64,000 nucleotides of DNA, from contig CAKRHP010000014.1 in assembly GCA_934339135.1 (NCBI GenBank), positions 1 through 64,000 on the forward strand. The letters run 5' to 3'. Within the stretch, counting starts at the first letter, position 1. Each line of letters starts with the position of its first letter. Positions 52,089 to 60,418 of the stretch are shown piece after piece. The translations under genes were made by a program, and so were the position numbers. The notes under the pieces were generated by a model, which saw only the letters and a program-made list of their open reading frames with translations, made no database searches and had not been told where the DNA came from. Source of the stretch: an uncultured Lachnospiraceae bacterium (GTDB lineage: Bacteria > Bacillota > Clostridia > Lachnospirales > Lachnospiraceae).

Positions 52089-53681
52089 ATGAAACGTAAG
52101 ATTACTGGATTAATAATTGGTTTCGCGGCATTTGCTCTCACAGCCGTTACCGTGCAGGCAGGAGAGATCAATGCCAATGAGCAGAGTGTGATATCTGCGG
52201 TATCTCAGTCATTTTCTTATAATGGTGCCACTTATGTGGTGAAGAGCAGCTATATTGCTCAGGGTAAGGCGAAGCTTGCACAAGATGGAGTGGATCTTTC
52301 CGCTTCACAGGCACAGGGCTACATCGCACAGTTTCATGGAAGCTATCAGGAACTGGTAGAGGAAGGTTATTGTGATCTGATTTCCGGGACACCATCGAAT
52401 GACGGTGAGGATGCAGAGCCGGAGCATTCCAAGAAAAAGACAGAGGCAAACAAATTGCTGTTAAAAACGATTTTGGGAAAGCCGGGAAGTGCAGAAAAAG
52501 ATCAGAAGAAACAGGAAACCGATGAATTGGATGGTCAGGTGGAAGCTTCGGCAACACAAACTCCGGCAGGAGTGGACAACACCTGGGATAAAGAGCAGGA
52601 CCTCGGTAGTTCTATCACTTTTGAAAAGACCGACAAGGCACAGGCGAGAAATGGAGAAGTGACGATTTCCGGAAACGGAAAGAAATATTCCATTAATAAT
52701 AAAAATGATGATCAAGAAAAAACGGATACCAGAGTACAGAAGACGACCGATAATTTTATCAGTCAGCTGGTACATATTTCTTTATGGAAGATTTTATTCT
52801 GGATCGTGCTGGGATTATCGGTTGTTGCAATCGCAGCGGCATTATATTATGTGGTTAAGATCAAGGGACATCATAGAAAGAAAAGGGGTCTGCGAAGAGG
52901 AATTGCCGTTGGCGTTGGCATATGCGCAAGTGGTTGGGCATTTCTTCTGATGCTGGCACTGGGATTATATTTTGGTGTATATAATAATAGTTCCATTCAG
53001 CGTCAGATGATGGAAAGTGATTATTTCCTCGGTGTGACCCAGATGATCCGTGAAACGGCACAGGGACAGCTTGAAGATGCCGGATATGATGGAAAGATCG
53101 CATCGGAAGTATTTTCCCTCTCCAGTGTTTATATTGAGGAAAAGCAATATATTAATAAGGTACTGGCCGGTCAGGAAGATGCAAAGATATCTACAGATGG
53201 AATTCAGGATGCATTAAATACAGAGGTTGTTGGGAAAGATGCGGCAGCAAACGAAAAGATGGTCACGGAATTAAAAAAGACCTATACCGATATGCTGCAG
53301 TTTAATCTTGGTAAGGTAATCTATCAGAGCAGACAATCCTTTACCGGATGGTTTTATCTGACAATGATCGTCAGTATTATTATGCTTCTGACATTGTTTA
53401 TTCTGACCTGTCGTTTATATGGATATCCCCATAAGGCAGCGCGTGTTATGTGTATTGCCATACTGGTATCGTCCTGTCTGATCAGTGGGGGGGCTGTGAT
53501 CGCAAAGGCATTGAAGGTCACCGGTAAAATAAAAGCAACACCGGTATATTATCTGCAGTTTTTACAGAAATATGCAGCATGGAGCATTAATGTGCTGATG
53601 TATGTGGGATGTATGGGAATCCTTGTTGCGGTTGCACTCTTGATCTGGAAGCGATACCTGCATACGATTTATGCAGAGTAA
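52089..53681 (+). CDS. unknown membrane protein at the head of the exopolysaccharide module
   Basis: The 530-residue protein has a signal peptide (residues 1-24), an external domain of about 200 residues (SYNGATYVVKSSYIAQGKAKL, then a charged Lys/Glu stretch), and five membrane helices from about residue 235 to the end. A second external loop of about 125 residues sits between helices two and three. There is no catalytic motif. It lies 12 bp before the PHP phosphatase gene and is probably part of the polysaccharide machinery. Confidence 0.75.
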   Translation: MKRKITGLIIGFAAFALTAVTVQAGEINANEQSVISAVSQSFSYNGATYVVKSSYIAQGKAKLAQDGVDLSASQAQGYIAQFHGSYQELVEEGYCDLISGTPSNDGEDAEPEHSKKKTEANKLLLKTILGKPGSAEKDQKKQETDELDGQVEASATQTPAGVDNTWDKEQDLGSSITFEKTDKAQARNGEVTISGNGKKYSINNKNDDQEKTDTRVQKTTDNFISQLVHISLWKILFWIVLGLSVVAIAAALYYVVKIKGHHRKKRGLRRGIAVGVGICASGWAFLLMLALGLYFGVYNNSSIQRQMMESDYFLGVTQMIRETAQGQLEDAGYDGKIASEVFSLSSVYIEEKQYINKVLAGQEDAKISTDGIQDALNTEVVGKDAAANEKMVTELKKTYTDMLQFNLGKVIYQSRQSFTGWFYLTMIVSIIMLLTLFILTCRLYGYPHKAARVMCIAILVSSCLISGGAVIAKALKVTGKIKATPVYYLQFLQKYAAWSINVLMYVGCMGILVAVALLIWKRYLHTIYAE

Positions 53682-53693
53682 GGAGGACAGGTG

Positions 53694-54428
53694 ATGGAAA
53701 CCGGTTTTTATGACATTCATACACATATTTTGCCAGGAGTAGATGATGGTTCCAAAAGTCCGGAAGAGTCGAAGCAAATGCTTCAGATGGCATACGATCA
53801 GGGGGTGCGTCACATTGTAGCGACGCCTCATTTCTCAGTCAATGGAAAGAACCATCCGGTGGAGGAATTGAAAGAGAAATTGGAATTGCTTCGCCGGATG
53901 GCAGGAGAAATCGATCCCTCTTTTACCGTGGATCTGGGAAATGAACTGTTAAACGGTCCGGGGATGATTGAGGAATTAAAGAAGGGCAATGCATTAACCA
54001 TGGCGGGAACCCGTTATATTCTGGTGGAATTTTTGCCTTCGGATAAGTATCATGTATTATATCAGTCACTTCATGAGTATATTATGGCGGGGTATATTCC
54101 GATTGTTGCTCATATGGAGAGATATGAAGCATTGTATAAGGATTATGATCATATTGAGGAACTGGCTAAGATGGGCTGTTATTTTCAGATGAATACAGAA
54201 AGCATCGTAGGAGGCTTTCTGCAGCGCCGGGCGGCCTATCACAGACGCCTGATACTGGATGGATATATTCAATTTATGGGCAGTGACTGCCATGGAGTGG
54301 ATCATCGGAAACCATTAATGAAAGATGCACTGCGATATTTTGGACAGAATCCGAACGCAGAACGCCGTCTGGAACATATTCTGCAGAAATATCCGGTAAC
54401 AATGCTGGCTGATAAATATATTGATTAA
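53694..54428 (+). CDS. PHP-type tyrosine phosphatase (CpsB/YwqE family)
   Basis: ATG 53694 follows AAGGAGG by seven bases. The 244-residue protein has the metal-binding motifs DIHTHILPGVDDG (residues 6-18), ATPHF and GSDCHG near residue 197. Family members dephosphorylate the tyrosine kinase of capsule and exopolysaccharide loci. Its partner kinase is encoded two genes on. Confidence 0.95.
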   Translation: METGFYDIHTHILPGVDDGSKSPEESKQMLQMAYDQGVRHIVATPHFSVNGKNHPVEELKEKLELLRRMAGEIDPSFTVDLGNELLNGPGMIEELKKGNALTMAGTRYILVEFLPSDKYHVLYQSLHEYIMAGYIPIVAHMERYEALYKDYDHIEELAKMGCYFQMNTESIVGGFLQRRAAYHRRLILDGYIQFMGSDCHGVDHRKPLMKDALRYFGQNPNAERRLEHILQKYPVTMLADKYID

Positions 54429-54458
54429 TCGGAAGATTAGAAAGATAAGAGGGAATCT

Positions 54459-55244
54459 ATGGAAAAACAGCAAGACGAAGAAATCGAAATTGATTTATTG
54501 GAACTTTTTGGAGTGGTACGTGCCAGATGGTTCAGTATTTTAATGACTGGAATTATTTTGGCGGCAGTGGCAGGCATCGGGACGTTATTTCTGGTGACAC
54601 CGAAGTATCAGTCTACATCGAAACTTTATATCGTAGGTCAGACATCTGCTCTGACATCGTTAACGGATCTTCAGGCAGGGGCCCAGTTGACACAGGACTA
54701 TATGGTTCTTGTACAGAGCCGTCCGGTGTTAGAAACGGTCATTGACAATTTGAGACTTGATATGGAGTATGAGACATTGAAAGGGATGGTTACATTAAAC
54801 AACCAGTCCGACACCCGTATTTTGGATATCACAGTAACGGCAGACGATCCATATATGGCAAAGGAGATTGTAGATGAGATCAGTCAGGTTTCTGTATCAC
54901 GAATTGCTTCTATTATGAATGTGGATGAGCCGACGACAGTGGAGTATGGCCATCTGGAAAACAGTCCAAGCAGTCCGAATGCTAAGAAAAATATTGCGAT
55001 CGGTGGTTTATTAGGACTTGTAGCAAGTGCTGCCGTGATCATTGTTCTTTATCTGCTCAATGATACTATCTGCAGCGAGGATGATGTAGAGAAATATCTT
55101 GGTCTCAATACTCTGGGACTGATTCCGATCGAAGAAGGTGCCATGGAGCAGATGATGAAGGACAAAAGGAAACGTAAAGGTCATTCTGGCGGATTATGGA
55201 ATCGTTTACTCTTAGGAAATCGTTCCAGGAAAGGGAATGGGTGA
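54459..55244 (+). CDS. Wzz/CpsC-type polysaccharide co-polymerase (kinase activator)
   Basis: The 261-residue protein has the Wzz plan: a helix near residues 27-49, an external domain and a second helix near 175-197. The EIEIDLLELFGVVRARW opening is typical. In Gram-positives this membrane subunit activates the separate tyrosine kinase and sets chain length. Its C-terminus overlaps no start; the kinase ATG 55250 follows six bases after the stop. Confidence 0.93.
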   Translation: MEKQQDEEIEIDLLELFGVVRARWFSILMTGIILAAVAGIGTLFLVTPKYQSTSKLYIVGQTSALTSLTDLQAGAQLTQDYMVLVQSRPVLETVIDNLRLDMEYETLKGMVTLNNQSDTRILDITVTADDPYMAKEIVDEISQVSVSRIASIMNVDEPTTVEYGHLENSPSSPNAKKNIAIGGLLGLVASAAVIIVLYLLNDTICSEDDVEKYLGLNTLGLIPIEEGAMEQMMKDKRKRKGHSGGLWNRLLLGNRSRKGNG

Positions 55245-55249
55245 GAAGA

Positions 55250-55987
55250 ATGGCAAAAATTTCATTTGAAGGGCGAAAAGAGTTAGATTATCGAGTTAAT
55301 GAGGCATATAAATCCCTTCGTACAAATGTACAGTTCAGTGGTACGGGGGTAAAGGTAATTGACTTTACAAGCTGCACACCAAACGAAGGAAAGAGTTCTG
55401 TCAGCTTTAATCTGGCGGTTTCCTTTGCGGAGAGTGGCAAGAAAGTCATTATGATCGATGCGGATATGAGAAAATCTGTTTTGGCAGGCCGTTATAAGGT
55501 TGGTGGAGTGGATGCCGGTCTGGCACATTATTTGTCTGGACAAAAGACATTGGATGAGGTATGCTTGAAAACAGATATTGAGGGCATGGATATTATTTTC
55601 TCCGGTCCATTTGTACCGAATCCGGCGGAACTTTTGGAGAGCCAGAGTTTTCATGACCTGGTACAGTATTGCAGAGAACATTATGATTATGTATTGATCG
55701 ATACTCCACCTTTGGGATCCGTGATTGACAGCGCAATTGTGGCGAAGGAATGTGATGGTGCGATCATTGTGATCGAGGCAGATGCCGTCAGTTATCGTTT
55801 CGTACAGAATGTAAAAAACCAGCTTGCCAAAAGCGACGTAAAGATTCTGGGCACTGTGTTAAACAAGGTGCCAATGGGAAATGGGAAATATGGTTATGGA
55901 AAATATGGCAAGTATGGTTATGGCAAGTACGGTAAATATGGTGAGTATGGAGATTATGGTGCCTATGGTCATGAAGGAAATAAGTAA
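55250..55987 (+). CDS. tyrosine kinase (CpsD/YwqD family)
   Basis: I use ATG 55250, after a weak GTGAGAAG site, giving the usual opening ISFEGRKELDYRVNEAYKSLR in two parts. The 245-residue BY-kinase has Walker A TPNEGKSS, Walker A' VIMIDADMRKS and Walker B YVLIDTPP. Its C-terminal 35 residues are a tyrosine cluster of GKYG/GYGKYG units that would be autophosphorylated. Phosphorylation cycles control polysaccharide export. Confidence 0.95.
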   Translation: MAKISFEGRKELDYRVNEAYKSLRTNVQFSGTGVKVIDFTSCTPNEGKSSVSFNLAVSFAESGKKVIMIDADMRKSVLAGRYKVGGVDAGLAHYLSGQKTLDEVCLKTDIEGMDIIFSGPFVPNPAELLESQSFHDLVQYCREHYDYVLIDTPPLGSVIDSAIVAKECDGAIIVIEADAVSYRFVQNVKNQLAKSDVKILGTVLNKVPMGNGKYGYGKYGKYGYGKYGKYGEYGDYGAYGHEGNK

Positions 55988-56086
55988 TTAGTTTAGAAAA
56001 GCGTAAGATAGGGTTTGATTCACGGAAGTGGCAGTAAAAAATTGTGAAAGTCATAGTAATGAAGAAGATTATGGGAGGTAGAGTTA

Positions 56087-57568
56087 TTGTACGTTAGAAG
56101 AGAAAAGAGCTGGCTGAAGCATATTGATTTTGCAATTTTAGATGTTTTTTGTATTATTGTTACATTTTATATCGGCTATATTTTCAGACATGGTGTGGGC
56201 AGTGATTTTACGACATATTACTGGAGACTGCTGTGTATCCTGATCGTGTTGGATATCAGTGTATCTTTGATCCGGTCCAGCCACAAGTCGATTGTCCGCC
56301 GAAGCTATCTACGGGAAATGCTGGAAACAGTGAAGCATTGTGTAACGGTAGATGGGCTTGCTTTGTTCTTTCTGTTTTTGGTACAGGAAACGGGGATTTA
56401 TTCCAGAGAATCTTTACTGATTTATTTTGCACTGCACAATATTGCCACATATCTGGCACGCTGTATTCATAAGCATGCACTTCGTAAGAAAATGACAAGT
56501 AATCCCGACGTGGAGCAGATGTTGATCCTGACGAATCGCGAGGGTGCAGAGCAATGTGTGCGGGAGCTTTCTCAGGATGAATATCGTAATTATCAGGTGA
56601 TTGGTGTTGTCCTTATGGATGATATTTATGATTCGGATAAGAAACAGCCGGCAGACAGTGATTCCGGGGAGGACGTTTTCTCTGTGGCGGCCAGAGAAGC
56701 GGCAGCCACAGAGGAAATAGCCGGTATTCCGGTAGTATCTGACTATGCCGGAGTACGGGAGTATCTGATGGAACATGTTGTGGACAGTGTATTTTTAAAT
56801 CTGCAGCTTGACAGCAAAAAAAGCCGCAGGTTAAATCATGAATTGATTCGTGCCGGTGTGACAGTACATATCAATCTGGTACGAGTGCCGGATGATATCC
56901 CCAATAGAACGGTGGAACGTCTGGGCAATTACACAGTTCTGACAACGGGACTTCGTCTGGCAAGTGCCCGTCAGATTATGATGAAACGGCTGCTTGACAT
57001 AGTTGGAGGTCTGGTGGGGAGTCTGATCACACTGCTTGTGAGTATTTTTATTGGACCGATCATTTATTTCCAGTCGCCGGGGCCGATTTATTTTAAACAG
57101 AAGCGTGTTGGTAAAAACGGCAGAACCTTTGAAATTTATAAGTTTCGTTCTATGTACATGGATGCGGAAGAGCGTAAAAAGGAATTGATGCAGCAAAACG
57201 AAATGGATGGGCTGATGTTTAAAATGAAGGATGATCCGCGAATTATTCCGATTGGCCATTTCATACGTAAATATTCTATTGATGAGCTTCCACAGTTCTT
57301 TAATGTTCTTAAGGGGGATATGAGTATTGTCGGAACCAGACCACCCACAGTAGATGAATATGAGCAGTATCAGGTGTATCATCGCGGCAGACTTGCATCA
57401 AAGCCTGGAATTACCGGGTTGTGGCAAGTGAGTGGTCGTAACCAGATTACGGATTTTGAGGAAATTGTGGAGTTGGATATAGATTATATTATGCGATGGT
57501 CTGTGGGAGAGGATATCCGGATCATATTAAAGACGGTGCGGCTGGTTATTCAGGGGGATGGCGAGTAG
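56087..57568 (+). CDS. initiating polyprenyl glycosylphosphotransferase
   Basis: The start is TTG 56087, eight bases after GGGAGG; no ATG is nearby. The 493-residue protein has four or five N-terminal helices, a CoA-binding-like middle, a fifth helix near residue 310, and the catalytic domain: KFRSMYMDAE, IDELPQFFNVLKGDMSIVGTRPP, KPGITGLWQVSGRN. It puts the first sugar phosphate on undecaprenyl phosphate. It is 100 bp after the tyrosine kinase. No further glycosyltransferase of the cluster follows on this strand. Confidence 0.95.
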   Translation: MYVRREKSWLKHIDFAILDVFCIIVTFYIGYIFRHGVGSDFTTYYWRLLCILIVLDISVSLIRSSHKSIVRRSYLREMLETVKHCVTVDGLALFFLFLVQETGIYSRESLLIYFALHNIATYLARCIHKHALRKKMTSNPDVEQMLILTNREGAEQCVRELSQDEYRNYQVIGVVLMDDIYDSDKKQPADSDSGEDVFSVAAREAAATEEIAGIPVVSDYAGVREYLMEHVVDSVFLNLQLDSKKSRRLNHELIRAGVTVHINLVRVPDDIPNRTVERLGNYTVLTTGLRLASARQIMMKRLLDIVGGLVGSLITLLVSIFIGPIIYFQSPGPIYFKQKRVGKNGRTFEIYKFRSMYMDAEERKKELMQQNEMDGLMFKMKDDPRIIPIGHFIRKYSIDELPQFFNVLKGDMSIVGTRPPTVDEYEQYQVYHRGRLASKPGITGLWQVSGRNQITDFEEIVELDIDYIMRWSVGEDIRIILKTVRLVIQGDGE

Positions 57569-57626
57569 TTTGGAATGCTTGTTATCCTGCGTTATGTTCT
57601 GATCAGCAGACACCAATGTATATGAA

Positions 57627-57669
57627 AAGTGAGTTTTTGAAGTGAATTACTGCAAAAACTCACTTTTTT
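57627..57669 (+). terminator. terminator after the glycosylphosphotransferase
   Basis: AAGTGAGTTTTTG (57627-57639) pairs with CAAAAACTCACTT (57653-57665), 13 perfect pairs, and is followed by Ts. Confidence 0.9.
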
Positions 57670-57721
57670 GGAATATAGGATAAACCCAGAAATATACAAA
57701 TGTCAGAAAGGAGAATGGGGG

Positions 57722-58465
57722 ATGAGGGACAGGATCCTGTTTGTGGAGGATGATGAGGCATTGGCTATGGGAACCTCGTATGTATTGGAAAACGAAGGAA
57801 TGCAGGTGATCCGTGTGGGGGATTGTCAATCGGCAAAAAGAATTTGGAGAGAACAAGGGGATGAAGTGTTTGATCTGGTTCTTCTGGATGTAATGCTGCC
57901 GGATGGGGATGGATTTTCTCTGTGCGAATGGATGAAATCGGAATACAGGGAGATTCCTATCATCTTTTTGACGGCTTTGGAGGATGAAGGAAATGTGGTA
58001 CATGGTCTGCAGTATGGGGATGACTACGTAACGAAGCCTTTTCGGACCAAAGAGCTTGTTGCGCGGATACTGGCAAATATCAGAAAATACAGGGTATGGA
58101 AGGCTGGAAAGAAGGATGGACTTCCTGCATCGGAAGAGGGCATATATCAAAATGGGGAGCTGCTTCTGAATGAGAAGGAAATGCTGGTATATCGGCGGGG
58201 AAAAAGGATCGATCTAACCCGCAGTGAGTACCGGCTGTTTCAGATACTGATCCATCATGCAGGGCAGATCTTGACAAGAGAACAGCTGATGGAACAGTTG
58301 TGGTCTGTGGATGAAGTCTTTGTGGATGATAATACGCTATCTGTTTATATGAGAAGACTTCGTCAAAAGCTTGGGGATCGGGAAGAGAAATCTTATATTA
58401 CTACAATTCGGGGCGTGGGATACCGTATGGAACCGGCAGGTCGTGAGAGAGAGGAGAGAAGGTAG
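57722..58465 (+). CDS. OmpR-type response regulator
   Basis: ATG 57722 follows AAAGGAG. The 247-residue protein has a receiver (VEDDEA, phospho-Asp in LLDVMLPDGDG, Lys in DDYVTKPF) and a winged-helix DNA-binding domain (LTRSEYRLFQILIHH, TTIRGVGYRM). It is 1 bp from the kinase gene. It probably binds the two dyads at 59559-59595 upstream of the ABC transporter. Confidence 0.95.
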   Translation: MRDRILFVEDDEALAMGTSYVLENEGMQVIRVGDCQSAKRIWREQGDEVFDLVLLDVMLPDGDGFSLCEWMKSEYREIPIIFLTALEDEGNVVHGLQYGDDYVTKPFRTKELVARILANIRKYRVWKAGKKDGLPASEEGIYQNGELLLNEKEMLVYRRGKRIDLTRSEYRLFQILIHHAGQILTREQLMEQLWSVDEVFVDDNTLSVYMRRLRQKLGDREEKSYITTIRGVGYRMEPAGREREERR

Positions 58466-59542
58466 ATGTTTCAGGAAAAATGCGTGAAAAGGTTTTTGGG
58501 GAGCAGTCTGTTGTTAGGAGTGGGGCTGGGTTTTGCGTGTGTCGTGATCGGAACTTATTTTTGTGGACTTACGAATCGCGCCGGAGAGTGCATTGCCGTA
58601 GGGGCTGTCTTTATTTTTTTGTGGTTATATGGTGGCTGGTCGCTGCGAAGATTATGTAATCAGGTGGATCAGGTAGGAGATGTGTTTGACGGTATATTGG
58701 CAGAGAGTTCCTTGGAGATGTCCCGGAGGAGTCCGGAGGAGTATTGGAAAGAACGGCTTCCACATCCGCTTCATGAAGGAGCTGTGGGAAGAATGGAAAG
58801 CCGTGTAATGGAAAGTGTATATGTCCTGGGGCAAAGGGAAAACGGTCATGCTGAGGAAAAGAAATATTTAAAAGAAATGATGACGGACATATCTCATCAG
58901 ATTAAGACACCTCTTGCTTCATTACAGGTGTTTCTGGAGATCTTCGAGCAGAATTTCACACAGGATAAGCTGCATCATATGGCGTTGCAGGCACAGGAGC
59001 AAGTCGCAAGGATTCATTGGCTGGTGATGGGACTTTTAAAACTGACACAGTTGGAATCCGGGATGCTTCCGGTGGCAAAGACGCAGAACGATCTTGGGGT
59101 AATGCTGCGGGAATGTGCAGAAAGAGTGGTCAGCGGTTTTCCGGAGAAGACATTAAAGGTCAGATTTGAGGGACCGGAGAAATGTATATTTCTTTGTGAG
59201 AAGGAATGGCTGTCAGAAGCATTTCAGAATCTGATCAAAAACTGCTGTGAATTCAGTCCGGTGGGAGAGGAAATTCTGATCCGCTGGAATAAGACACAGA
59301 TGGCACTGACGGTACAGATTATGGACCGGGGACCGGGCATTCCTATGGAGGAACTGCCCAAGATCTTTAACCGGTTTTATCAGGTGAAAGGTGGAAAGGG
59401 ACAATATCAGGAGCATAAGGGAGTGGGAATCGGTTTATCGCTGGCAAAGGAGATCATTGAGCGGCAGAAGGGATCCCTGGTGGCTTACAGCAGCACGGAG
59501 CCGCCGACATTTACACGGTTTGAGGCTGTGTTTATCTGTTAG
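58466..59542 (+). CDS. sensor histidine kinase
   Basis: The 358-residue protein has two membrane helices near its N-terminus with almost no external loop, like intramembrane-sensing kinases tied to ABC transporters. The H-box is DISHQIKTPLASL, the N-box LIKNCCEF, and the G-boxes DRGPGIP and GVGIGLSLAKEI. ATG 58466 starts directly after the regulator stop. The stimulus is probably passed on by the ABC transporter downstream. Confidence 0.94.
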   Translation: MFQEKCVKRFLGSSLLLGVGLGFACVVIGTYFCGLTNRAGECIAVGAVFIFLWLYGGWSLRRLCNQVDQVGDVFDGILAESSLEMSRRSPEEYWKERLPHPLHEGAVGRMESRVMESVYVLGQRENGHAEEKKYLKEMMTDISHQIKTPLASLQVFLEIFEQNFTQDKLHHMALQAQEQVARIHWLVMGLLKLTQLESGMLPVAKTQNDLGVMLRECAERVVSGFPEKTLKVRFEGPEKCIFLCEKEWLSEAFQNLIKNCCEFSPVGEEILIRWNKTQMALTVQIMDRGPGIPMEELPKIFNRFYQVKGGKGQYQEHKGVGIGLSLAKEIIERQKGSLVAYSSTEPPTFTRFEAVFIC

Positions 59543-59558
59543 AGAGAAAACGACGTAT

Positions 59559-59595
59559 CTTACAAAACTGTAAGATTACATTCATGGGAATGTAA
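59559..59595 (+). promoter_or_regulatory. two dyads, probable response-regulator binding sites
   Basis: CTTACAAAACTGTAAG (59559-59574) and TTACATTCATGGGAATGTAA (59576-59595) are both inverted repeats sharing TTACA/TGTAA half sites. Their centres are 19 bases apart, about two helix turns. They lie in the gap before the ABC transporter genes, with a TATGAT box (59618-59623) downstream. This resembles operators of peptide-sensing two-component systems. Confidence 0.65.
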
Positions 59596-59659
59596 GAAGG
59601 CTCTGGTAAGATGAGTATATGATAACAGACATATCTCAAGAGAAAGGATGAGTGGATAT

Positions 59660-60415
59660 ATGGCTTTTTTGGAAGTAAAGGATCTTACCAGGATTTATGG
59701 AAAGAAAGAGAATCAGCTGACGGCACTGGATCATGTAAGCTTTTCGGTGGAGAGAGGCGAATTTGTGGCAGTAACGGGGGCAAGTGGTTCCGGAAAATCA
59801 ACGCTTCTTCATCTGCTGGGAACCATGGATGATGCACAGGAGGGGTCTGTGAAGCTGGAAGGGGAAGATGTTCTGGGAATGAAAGAGAAACAAAAAGCAA
59901 TTTTTCGCCGCAGAAGGATTGGCTTTGTGTTTCAGGAATATAATCTGGTGCCGGTTTTGAATGTAGAGGAAAATATTCAGATTCCCGTACGATTGGACGG
60001 AAGACAGATGAACCGGGAATATCTGACAAAGCTATTGAAAATTTTGGGACTGGAGGAAAGAAAATACCATCTGCCCGAGGAACTGTCCGGGGGACAGAAG
60101 CAGCGTGTGGCGATTGGAAGAGCGTTGGCAAACCATCCAAGCCTGCTTCTGGCAGATGAACCTACCGGTAATCTGGATCATCAGAACGGACTGGAGGTGA
60201 TGTCGTTATTAAAACAGGCAGTGGAACAATTTTCACTGACACTGATCGTGGTAACTCATGATCCGGGAATTGCATCTATGGCGGATCGGGTGATCACGCT
60301 GTCGGATGGTGTGATCATTTCCGATGCAAAAGTAAAGCATGCATTGTCCTCTGAGGTGGTTCGAAACGATGCAGGGGAACAGAATCAGACTGTATCGGAT
60401 CAAGGGGAGGTGTAA
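59660..60415 (+). CDS. ABC transporter ATPase (MacB/BceA-like)
   Basis: I use ATG 59660, about 11 bases after AAAGGA; ATG 59648 touches that site. The 251-residue protein has Walker [12 protein letters not shown], signature [15 protein letters not shown] and Walker [13 protein letters not shown]. It pairs with the FtsX-like permease 3 bp downstream. Such pairs next to two-component systems often resist antimicrobial peptides. Confidence 0.95.
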   Translation: MAFLEVKDLTRIYGKKENQLTALDHVSFSVERGEFVAVTGASGSGKSTLLHLLGTMDDAQEGSVKLEGEDVLGMKEKQKAIFRRRRIGFVFQEYNLVPVLNVEENIQIPVRLDGRQMNREYLTKLLKILGLEERKYHLPEELSGGQKQRVAIGRALANHPSLLLADEPTGNLDHQNGLEVMSLLKQAVEQFSLTLIVVTHDPGIASMADRVITLSDGVIISDAKVKHALSSEVVRNDAGEQNQTVSDQGEV

Positions 60416-60418
60416 CGA

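Noticed and set aside
59576-59595. LexA-type SOS box
   Set aside because: The half sites do not match the Gram-positive LexA consensus, and the adjacent two-component system is a better explanation.
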